Origin: Dipteris shenzhenensis
Lineage: Eukaryota > Polypodiophyta > Polypodiopsida > Gleicheniales
Assembly (NCBI GenBank): GCA_047967505.1
Contig: CM106541.1
Length of the DNA: 64,000 nt
Reading direction: 5' to 3' (one strand)
Both the position numbers and the translations under genes were made by a program. This document shows, in pieces, positions 56,235-64,000 of the stretch (position 1 is the stretch's first letter; each line of letters opens with the position of its first letter). The notes below the pieces were generated by a model. It was not told the DNA's origin. It did no database searches and was given only the letters and a program-made list of their open reading frames with translations.

Positions 56235-59200
56235 GACCCTTGCGCGTACGAGGCAAACCAGTAATAAAATCCATGGAAATACTCTCCCATTTATTACCTG
56301 GAATCTGTAATGGCTGTAATAAGCCCGCGCTCCTAAGGCGTTCAGCCTTAGTAACCTGACAATCTACGAATGCACGCATCTTAGGCCAATAAAAGGTATG
56401 CTTCACAAGAGACAGAGTCCTATGTATACCTGGATGTCCCGCACTAGGAGCATCATGACACTCCCAGAGAATCTTGGATTTAAGGTCCAGAACATCAGGC
56501 ACACAAATCTTTTCATTCCGGAACAGCAAGCCGTTCCTAATCATCCACTGACCTCCCGCCGCCTGTATCCTAGGTGGCACAATCCCTGAGTCCTGGTCAA
56601 CCATGGAATTCCCATCCTGGACTTTCTGCCAATAAGAACTGAAATGACTATCAGTCGCGTATAGCCCTCTCAAGGATTGAAATAGGTCTGAGGATATTTC
56701 CGTAAATGACAAAGCATTTACAAACTTAACTCGACTTAAGGCATCCGCCACACTATTCAACGAACCCTTACGATAACGTATTTCGAAATCAAAATCCTGC
56801 ATTAACTCTGCCCATCTGGCTTTCCTTCCTCTCAATTCTGATCCATCACACACATACTTAATTGACTGGTGATCAGTCAATACAAGGAACTTTGAACCAT
56901 ACAAGTAGTGTCTCCAAACCTTGAGAGTATACACTACCGCATAAAGTTCCTTCTCGAGTGTGGGCCAACGATACTGAGTGTCGTCTAGCTTCTTACTCTC
57001 AAAAGCTACAGGTCTGCCCTCTTGGAATAGAGCTGCCCCAATCGCATAATCACTCGCATCGGCCTCTAAAACATAAGGCCGGGTAGGATCAGGTAATGCA
57101 AGAACGGGTGCTTCCTTGATAGATAACTTCAAGGTTTCAAAAGCCTTGTTCATTGCATCATTCCAAGGGATCGGCTGAGTAGACCTGCGTTCACGACCTT
57201 TCAATATGTTGGTCAAGGGTACCGTGATTTGTGAATAATCACGGACTGACTTCCGAAGAAATACCGTAAATCCTAGGAAAGAGCGAAGTTGTTTCACAGT
57301 CTGAGGGATAGGCCATTCTAAAACCTTCTGGATACGATCCAGATCAATGCTAATACCTTCAGAAGAAATCTTGTGTCCTAAGTAAATGATCTCCTTCATA
57401 AAGAAGTCACATTTACTCATCTTGGCATAAAGCTTATGCTGTCTTAGAACAAGTAAGACAACCCGAAGGTGTCCTATATGATCCTCAAGCGTTTTACTAT
57501 ATACCAAGATATCATCTAAGAACACTACAACAAATTTGCCCAGATAATCTCTGAACAAATCGTTCATCATCTGCTGAAAAGTAGCAGGAGCATTGGTCAA
57601 ACCAAAAGGTAATACGAGGAACTCGTAATGACCATACCTAGTCCGGAATGCGGTCCTATCTATGTGTTTAGTATAGATACGGATTTGGTGATAACCCGTA
57701 CGCAAATCAATCTTAGTGAAATACTTCGCTCCGGCCAAACGGTCTATCAAATCATCAGAACGAGGTAAAGGATAGCGGTTCTTAATTGTAACTTTATTTA
57801 ATCGTTTATAATCTATACACATCCTCCAGGAAGAATCCTTCTTCTTTCTTAAGAGGACAGGTGCACCCCAAGGAGATTTACTTGGGCGGATATAGCCCAT
57901 ATTCAGGTAATCCTGAAGCTGGATAGCTAACTCATCCTCCTCGACTTGGCTCATCCTATACGGTGGTACATTGATAGGTTGAGCCCCTGGGACTAAGTCT
58001 ATGCGATGATCTACTGCCCTTTTTGGAGGTAACCCTACCGGCAGTTGAGCTGGGAATACGTCCTTAAAATTATCTAACAACGTTCTCAATTCTCGGTGTT
58101 CAAACACACTTAATTCATTTTTGTTAATTACCGAAACAACAAATGAAGAAAGTGGAATCAAAACACACTGATAGACATCATAATGAGAAGTGTTCAATAT
58201 ATTCCGAAGCTGCATCGCAGATACAATAGGCCCCTGAGAAGGGATAATCTTATCACACTGAATACAAAATTGGGTGCCTTTGTCTACAAAAGAAAGTGTA
58301 TGCTCCGTCCATCCGATCTGGATATTGTGGGTTTTAAACCACTCTATCCCGATCAACAAGTCTACATGCTCTAGATGCATAACATAACATGTGAGAGCTC
58401 CCGTGTAGGCTTGAATCCGGATGGGAAGCGCTTCAACCTTGCGATCCCAAAACTGCTTCCCGGCTGGAAGCTGCACCTCGTAGGTGTGGTCGCTAGGTAC
58501 TGTGGACAGCCCCATCTTCTGCACAAATTTGTAATTAACAAAATTGTGAGAGCTGCCCGGATCAAAGAGAATGTGAACCTGTTGGTCCCTAACTTCTCCA
58601 TAAACTCGGAAAAGATCATGGGAACCAAACAACGAAGTATTAAAGGTACAATTGCAAGAAAGGGGGCAGGTAATGACATTTACTGAAATACCTGTCATCG
58701 TAACCTGGTTGGCTCCCTTGGCTGCGGTACGTGGACCTGCCTGGAGCTTCGGTCCTAGCACCAATCTCTGGTTCTTCCGCTTAGGACACTCATTCTTCGT
58801 GTGGCCCCGCTCCTCGCAATAAAAACACCGGCCCTCTTTCTTGAGCCTGAGAGTGCGAAGGAAACGGGCCTTACCATTCTTCGCAGGAGTTAAGCTTTTC
58901 CTGGAGGCGTTGTCCGTAGACTTCGTCTCCCCAATACCAGTCGCATGCTGAAAGAACTTGCGTTTGTTCTTTCCGCTGGTCTCGGTAACTGTGGTTGCCT
59001 TGGTACCGGCCATGGTATCATCATATATGAGCGCATATGTCATGGCCTCCTGCAATGTTGTGCACTTGTTATTCTTAATCTGTAACTTATAGGAGTCTGG
59101 CAAACCATCCACGAAAAAACCTAACAAGGTTACAGGATCCATTTTAGTGGCCCTGGTTTGCAGATCCCTAAATCTTTGAAGATAAACTTCAAAAGTTAAA

Positions 59201-59745
59201 TTCAATTTTGACATATCGAGGGCTTTGAGCTTGCCGACGATATCATAGTCATCTTCCTTCTTCAGGAACTCCTTCCTGAAGATACCCTCAAATTCTGTCC
59301 AAGTGTCAGGCTTAGGCTGAAGTTCTTTCCACCAAAGCAAGGCTTTACCTGACATAAACCCTGCTGCTAGCTGAATCTTTTTCTCATCTGGGTAGGGGTG
59401 AAATTGGAAGTGAACTTGCCACTTGTGCAACCAAGTGTCGACCACCTCCTTTGTTCTTGATTTCTGGTCACCTGGAAAGGGATCCGGAGTGATATTCGGG
59501 CCTAGCACGGAGGCCATGGCATCCACATGCGTGAGTGCCTGAACCGTGCTAGCCAGAAGAGTCAAAGTAGCTTGTATCCCTTGGAGTTGCTGTGTCAACC
59601 CCGACTGATTAGCGTTGACCTGCTCAAATTTACCATCCAGAGCAGTCGTGAACTCACTGAAGGCTTTCTTAGTGATCAGGTCATCATAGAGACCCTGATC
59701 ATCCTCTCCCACTGGAGTGTAATCTGAACTCGGGATTCGGAGCAT
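56212..59745 (-). CDS. gag-protease-RT-RNase H and integrase N-terminus of the young chromovirus
   Basis: A 1,177-codon frame. Gag covers about 1-330, with a CCHC zinc knuckle at 307-320 (CFYCEERGHTKNEC). The aspartic protease active site D-P-G is at 395-397 (a variant of D-S/T-G). RT is at about 590-800 with the FLDD box at 742-745. RNase H follows (D896, E933, D958). The integrase zinc region starts at C1096/H1097/H1104 but has only one of the two Cys (C1129). The first integrase catalytic Asp is D1159 in SMDFITGLP. The frame then shifts and ends at 1177 (RKGHDYLGHS). Start: first ATG after the leader. Gag and pol share one frame, as is common in this clade. Confidence 0.95.
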   Translation of the reverse strand: MLRIPSSDYTPVGEDDQGLYDDLITKKAFSEFTTALDGKFEQVNANQSGLTQQLQGIQATLTLLASTVQALTHVDAMASVLGPNITPDPFPGDQKSRTKEVVDTWLHKWQVHFQFHPYPDEKKIQLAAGFMSGKALLWWKELQPKPDTWTEFEGIFRKEFLKKEDDYDIVGKLKALDMSKLNLTFEVYLQRFRDLQTRATKMDPVTLLGFFVDGLPDSYKLQIKNNKCTTLQEAMTYALIYDDTMAGTKATTVTETSGKNKRKFFQHATGIGETKSTDNASRKSLTPAKNGKARFLRTLRLKKEGRCFYCEERGHTKNECPKRKNQRLVLGPKLQAGPRTAAKGANQVTMTGISVNVITCPLSCNCTFNTSLFGSHDLFRVYGEVRDQQVHILFDPGSSHNFVNYKFVQKMGLSTVPSDHTYEVQLPAGKQFWDRKVEALPIRIQAYTGALTCYVMHLEHVDLLIGIEWFKTHNIQIGWTEHTLSFVDKGTQFCIQCDKIIPSQGPIVSAMQLRNILNTSHYDVYQCVLIPLSSFVVSVINKNELSVFEHRELRTLLDNFKDVFPAQLPVGLPPKRAVDHRIDLVPGAQPINVPPYRMSQVEEDELAIQLQDYLNMGYIRPSKSPWGAPVLLRKKKDSSWRMCIDYKRLNKVTIKNRYPLPRSDDLIDRLAGAKYFTKIDLRTGYHQIRIYTKHIDRTAFRTRYGHYEFLVLPFGLTNAPATFQQMMNDLFRDYLGKFVVVFLDDILVYSKTLEDHIGHLRVVLLVLRQHKLYAKMSKCDFFMKEIIYLGHKISSEGISIDLDRIQKVLEWPIPQTVKQLRSFLGFTVFLRKSVRDYSQITVPLTNILKGRERRSTQPIPWNDAMNKAFETLKLSIKEAPVLALPDPTRPYVLEADASDYAIGAALFQEGRPVAFESKKLDDTQYRWPTLEKELYAVVYTLKVWRHYLYGSKFLVLTDHQSIKYVCDGSELRGRKARWAELMQDFDFEIRYRKGSLNSVADALSRVKFVNALSFTEISSDLFQSLRGLYATDSHFSSYWQKVQDGNSMVDQDSGIVPPRIQAAGGQWMIRNGLLFRNEKICVPDVLDLKSKILWECHDAPSAGHPGIHRTLSLVKHTFYWPKMRAFVDCQVTKAERLRSAGLLQPLQIPGNKWESISMDFITGLPRTRKGHDYLGHS

Positions 59746-60720
59746 CAGACATGGCTGAATACTGACTCGATTACAGGCTGAGAGAAATAGCTGGGAGAAT
59801 CGAAACTGGAAGGAGAAGAGTAGAGGAAAGAAACCGTCCCTCCAAGATGTGGCGAAATCAGAGAAGCTGGCTGGAACAAGAAGATGTCGTGCACCAACGA
59901 TCAGCTCGCGTAGGTGATGGTGTCCTTCTGCAGGTCCGCTGCAGGCCGTACAGTACGGAATAGCTGCTACTGTTGCAGCCGTTTCGTGGAGGCGGATCTC
60001 AGGCAGAGGCAGGTCGCAGAGCTGCTGCTATTGCAGCCGTAGCTAGATGGCGGAACTCTGGTAGGGGCAGGCTGTTCTTGCGCTGTCAAGCTTGAGGCTA
60101 TGGCTGGACTTGAGGTCTCACCAGTCTTTATAGAAGATAGCACAGCTATTCTGGAGGCTGTGCTTTCTAGAAAAGCCTAGCCACGCTTTCCAGAAAAGCT
60201 GGCCTCCCAAAATTGGGGCTTGGGGCTAAATTTAGCATGCACACCCTCCAATCTTGGAGGGTCGATGCTTTTTTCTGCGCCACCTTCCAAGCTTGGAAGG
60301 TGGTGCTTTTTCGCACCTCAGCCACCCCTAGATGCTACTGACCGCACCCTGCTCAGCCTGACGCACCCCCTGCCTGGGCCGATTTCTGCACCATCAGATG
60401 GCGCACTCCTCAGCCTCACCTACCAGCGACACTTACCTCTGTGCAGCCCTGACCAGCATCCCGATTCCATCTCCTACCTAACAGCCCTGTTTCGCCTCTC
60501 TTCCACACTCTCCTAGCTAGAACTTCACTCCCTCTCTCACTTAGGCTCTTCAGTAATTTCGAAATCAAGCCTCTCCTTCTTCCTGCCTTTTCCAGATATT
60601 CCTTCACCCCTTCTACCCCAGGTAGACAGCAAAAACGCAGCAGGTAATCTCGAATTTTAGGGCATACCTGGAAGCGAAATCCGTCAAATTTCTCGCATCA
60701 GAAGTTCCTACCTCAGGAGT
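59746..60720 (-). other. 5' leader of the young chromovirus
   Basis: Untranslated region of nearly 1 kb between the primer site and gag. It is GC-rich, with an internally repeated GCTGCT(A)...TTGCAGCCGT motif (59960-60045), but no convincing coding frame. Confidence 0.75.
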
Positions 60721-60734
60721 TGGCTCTGATACCA
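60721..60734 (-). other. primer-binding site (initiator tRNA-Met)
   Basis: On the minus strand, TGGTATCAGAGCCA starts two bases after the 5' LTR and is complementary to the 3' end of plant initiator tRNA-Met, the usual primer of chromoviruses. Confidence 0.95.
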
Positions 60735-60736
60735 AC

Positions 60737-61258
60737 TGACACGTCCCAGCACTCCTGAAACCCCTGATCTGCAAAATAACCACACACAACATCAGAACTG
60801 AGCAGGCTGCTCACCACCCAACCGTGACATCTACGGGATGTGATCCCGAATCAGAAGATGTCCCCCCGAGCCACGAGCTGAGCTACTGGCACGAACTCCC
60901 AATCAGATCCCAAACCAGCCTGGTGTCCCATACCACCAGGTGGCGCTGTGAAGCCCTGGATCTGCCACTGGGCCTTGGGCTACGCTAAGATGCAGGCGCG
61001 CGTCCGCGACACAATCCAGGATCAGACCTAGCACCTGGGAATGAGACTTGCTCCCAACTGCACACTGAGAACTGAACCCCCTGGGCCTCTTTTATAGACT
61101 CGGGCCCCGGCGCCAAAAATAGCGAAGACCTATAAATAGTTCATACCCTTGCCACTCAACCCGAGAATCAAGCCTGCCTAGCTCTAAGCCTCCCCAGGCT
61201 AACCTGAGCTAGTTCTGTGTAACTAGTACACGTCAGATACCGATCCGTGCACATGACA
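60737..61258 (-). repeat. 5' LTR of the young chromovirus
   Basis: Identical to the 3' LTR except for three substitutions (one in GAG(T/C)AGG, one in GGAA(C/T)GAG, one in CTAA(C/G)CCT, given on the + strand). It carries the same TATA box and drives the genomic transcript toward lower coordinates. Confidence 0.98.
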
Positions 61259-61263
61259 CCTCT
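61259..61263. other. target-site duplication, right copy (CCTCT)
   Basis: Matches 54678-54682, the expected length for Ty3/gypsy integrase. Confidence 0.93.
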
Positions 61264-62080
61264 TGGCCCTAGACCTTACATTTGCCCCCAAGGCACAAAT
61301 GCTAGGGGTTCTAGCATACACAACAATCCTTGAGCACGCTCTTAGTTTTCCCAGGGACGTGCCCACATGCAGGCCAACATGCATGCGCCAAAAATCATGC
61401 CCTCGTGATAGCTGCCCTAGGTATCAGGGCCCATCGGATCTACTTCAGCGATCTACTGGAGACATATGAAGGGGTGGGGGATGAAGTAAGGTGATTCTGT
61501 TACTTCATTTTGTTATGTCTGATTTCTTCAGATCTATGGCTTCACAAATCCCAATTCCCAACTTCATGAAGGGAGACAATACAAGCCAGCTATTTGTGAG
61601 GCACTGATAAGAAAAGGAGAAACTGGCTGTCTTTTAGCCTGCTTCAGCGGGATTGAGCTCATTGCCAAGGAGCAGGACTACACAACCAATGGAATCGGCA
61701 ACTTTGAGAATGTAGAAATTGCTATAGGCCGAGCCTTGCAGATGCTAGAAGTGTTGGTGTTGCTTGATGTTCATGTTGAAACCCTTGGTACCTTCCTCTT
61801 CGACTGAGTAAAGATGTATATGATACCCATCTAAATGCCCTCGAGAATGGCAATAGGTTGGATCTGTGCTCCACATCACCACTACAACCGTGTTACCCAA
61901 ATGTTCCAAACAATGTCAATGCTCTCTTCGACATTGTCCTCTGGAAAACTTGAGGGTCCTTGCCTAGAGAGAGGGGTGGCCTCATGAATCTCCTTACATA
62001 TGCTTGTCTCCCCTCTCACTAGATACACAATGAATACCATCTCTATTGTAAGGCATGAAACAGCTCCCATAAAGTTAATC
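61264..62080. other. flanking stretch with no assigned gene
   Basis: A fairly open + frame around 61600-61805 (ACFSGIELIAKEQDYTTNGI) shows no known domain and ends in stops. Possibly a decayed gene or repeat. Confidence 0.35.
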
Positions 62081-62475
62081 CCAACTAACTTGGAGGTTCT
62101 AGGACCGACTCTATCTCCGAGCTAACCTGCAAGATCACCAAAGGCTAGTACACAAACACAAGGACACATCTAGTGTAGGCTAGTGTGTCACCACCCAATC
62201 ATAGATTCTTGCAAGGATCACCCTTGAGCTAGAGGCCAAGTAACGCCTAACCATCGTACTCCTTATCTTTAAAAAGACATAGGCTTGGATGGGCTGCATC
62301 GTAGCTTGGTATTCTTAGGAGGCTCCAATGATCCAAATGAGCAAAGGCTCTCACTCTTATAGGCATAGGATGTGCTAGGTGTTTCATGCTAAGATTACCC
62401 TAACTGTACCAAGGGTACCTCGTATCCTAACTGTCCCAAGGTTAGGAATAAACACTAGCCACATTAACGTTCTCC
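62081..62475 (-). repeat. probable 3' LTR of an older chromovirus
   Basis: It lies directly downstream (minus orientation) of the chromodomain relic and of a purine run ACAGGGGGAGAACG (62480-62467). It contains a TATA-like CCTATAAGAGTGAGAG near 62365. LTR boundaries are not certain because no second copy is in the window. Confidence 0.5.
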
Positions 62476-63400
62476 CCCTGTTATTTAGAGAAGGACTGTG
62501 ATATAATCTTTAGAATTGGCTTGAAAGAGAATCAATACTTTCTCAAGTACTATCCTCTTTTGAGGATAATTCCACTTAACCTTTAGCTTTCGAATAGTCG
62601 ATGGCGGTCCCTATAATTTAGAAGACATTCCGGTTCACGGGGCACATAAGTGGATAGATCCTTAAGTCATACAAGTTCATCCTTAGAGATTAAATTATTT
62701 TTAGCACCCAATTTCTCTTTGAATGTGTTGACATGAAAAGCCGGGTGTATCCGGACACCAGGTAACCGCAACTTGTAAACAACATCATTGATCTTTTAAG
62801 GATCAGAAATGGACCACAAAAGTGAGAATATATTTTATGAACTTGGCCGATTCTCATTACTTAAAGAAATTTTGGGGATTTTTAATTAAATCCTCTTTGA
62901 GAGAACTTGAGGTGATTGCTTTTGATTAGACACCTAAGAAATGATAGTATTTGCATGAATTTTGTGGTAGGTATACCACAAGCCTCTCGTGGGCACGATG
63001 CCATTTGAGTGTTTGTAGATCAACTAACTGTCACTAGGCTGGGACCCTCCATGTTTGTCCCTGCAAGAATATGAATAGAGGTGCCATGGTTGTGATAATC
63101 TCATTCCAAAAATTCTCTTCCTAGCAAAGATGTGTACAACTTTACTCTCTAGGAGAGAAGAGTCCTCCCATGATGTTCACTCCTTTGATACAATAGCCTT
63201 GCAGATATCATGTGCATGGAGCAACCACTCTAAGGCAAGTGATGTGTACACAAATTGGTTTTGGTAGGCACACTAACTCAGCTTTATGTTTTTGTAAGAT
63301 TGCTAGTGTCTCAAGTTTGTTCTTGAACAACTCCACAAGGTGTGTGATAGTATCAACAATTTCTACTCACTCAGTGGAGATTCTCTATGTCCTCCATGAG
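62476..63400 (-). pseudogene. integrase C-terminus and chromodomain of an older chromovirus
   Basis: On the minus strand, INDVVYKLRLPGVRIHPAFH and VNTFKEKLGAKNNL (about 62795-62700) align with YRLELPPDVKVHPVFHVSRL of the young element. TYVPREPECLLNYRDRHRL follows, then KVKWNYPQK in a shifted frame (chromodomain strand). Upstream, IGQVHKIYSHFCGPF corresponds to the GPY/F module. Further upstream (63200-63120) only traces such as ICKAIVSKE remain. It is a different family from the young element, with decayed frames. Confidence 0.78.
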
Positions 63401-64000
63401 TAAATCGAGACAACAAGAAGCACATGGAGTCCAAACAATATTGGGAAGAGCCTCCATTCTGCTCGAGCCCACCTGTAATGCATGAATTGTGATTCATCTT
63501 AAGTGTCGAAGACTTTGTATAAATGGATGCTCAAGTATGTGTGGGTGTGTGGATTTGTATGTGTGAGCGCATATTTTTATACTATGGTCTACACCCACTG
63601 TTGGGCGTTGATGACGTCAGTGGGGATGTCATAGTAGCTAGTCCCTGCTATGCATGATGGAGTTTATGGTTTTCAACCTTGTGAGTGACTATCATGAGAT
63701 TGAAACTGCACTATGTTGTGTTTTTAAAGGATGAGTTTGGGAATGTTCGTGGATTCATCTAGGTATATGCTTCTGCCGTATTAGCGGACATGCAAATTTC
63801 ACCTTGTGAAGTTTTCGTCCAAGTTGCGGCCTGCTGGTATTGTGATAATTCTTTCTATCTTAAATGGTGTGTTGCCCTATCAGCTAGATTTAGATTTAGA
63901 TGCTCGTTGGGGAGAGACTAAAATGAAAACGTTTAGACTTCACAAGCAGTTGTAGCTTGAATGAAGAAATTTTGGACTACCTTTTGATTAGCCTTCTCCT
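63401..64000. other. window edge, no assigned feature
   Basis: A + frame near 63850-63960 (LNGVLPYQLDLDLDARWGET) is unassigned. Nothing else recognised. Confidence 0.35.

Larger units (their letters stand above)
54683..61258 (-). mobile_element. young full-length Ty3/gypsy chromovirus (LTR retrotransposon)
   Basis: It is 6,576 bp with two 522-bp LTRs that differ at only three positions by eye, TG...CA termini, a 5-bp target-site duplication (CCTCT at 54678-54682 and 61259-61263), an initiator-tRNA-Met primer site and a polypurine tract. Its single gag-pro-pol frame carries a C-terminal chromodomain, which in this clade is thought to guide insertion to particular chromatin. LTR identity (about 99.4%) marks a recent insertion, yet the coding region has a frameshift, a nonsense codon and a small deletion, all in integrase. 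Confidence 0.98.

Noticed and set aside
61600-61810. Open + strand segment (GIELIAKEQDY...) as a gene exon
   Set aside because: No splice sites or domain match, and stops follow. It is left as unassigned flank.

Overview
This is nuclear DNA of a land plant with a large, repeat-dense genome. The evidence is an intronless MCTP-type gene (multiple C2 domains plus a C-terminal membrane region), an initiator-tRNA-Met-primed chromovirus, and remnants of Ty3/gypsy, Ty1/copia, LINE, CACTA, MULE-like and tRNA-derived SINE-like elements in an AT-rich background. Gymnosperm-like repeat content is my guess. The species cannot be fixed from sequence alone.

Layout. 1-5.6 kb holds an old, frame-broken chromovirus on the + strand with a recognisable 3' LTR. 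5.6-8.5 kb is non-coding, with a 132-bp tandem duplication and a (GA)26 tract. 8.56-11.48 kb (- strand) is the only clearly intact host gene, a 975-residue MCTP. 12.7-22.1 kb is repeats: microsatellites, short tandem duplications, a ~1-kb duplicated block with LTR-like starts, a LINE 3' remnant, a long inverted repeat and a Ty1/copia RNase H remnant. 24.5-25.8 kb holds a gypsy gag remnant. 27.2-30.5 kb (-) holds a dead MULE-like transposase gene with a SWIM zinc finger. 32.0-32.7 kb holds five foldback hairpins that share one core. 34.0-38.2 kb is the most unusual locus: a decayed, intron-bearing gene with a ParB-like N-terminal domain and a permuted (beta-class) DNA methyltransferase-like C-terminal part, with gypsy RNase H and CACTA transposase fragments lying inside it. 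40-51.8 kb holds palindromes and LINE, gypsy and copia remnants. 52.8-53.0 kb holds a SINE-like unit, and 53.2-53.8 kb a possible 5' gene fragment with a mitochondrial-presequence-like exon. 54683-61258 (-) is a complete young LTR chromovirus with a CCTCT target-site duplication and three lesions. 62.1-63.4 kb (-) is the 3' end of a related older chromovirus.

Functionally, only the MCTP gene looks able to make a full-length host protein. The young chromovirus has every cis signal (LTRs, primer site, polypurine tract) but a broken integrase, so it could only move with help in trans. The rest is pseudogenes and relics. Two things deserve follow-up: the ParB-like/methyltransferase relic at 34-38 kb and the shared-core hairpin array at 32 kb.
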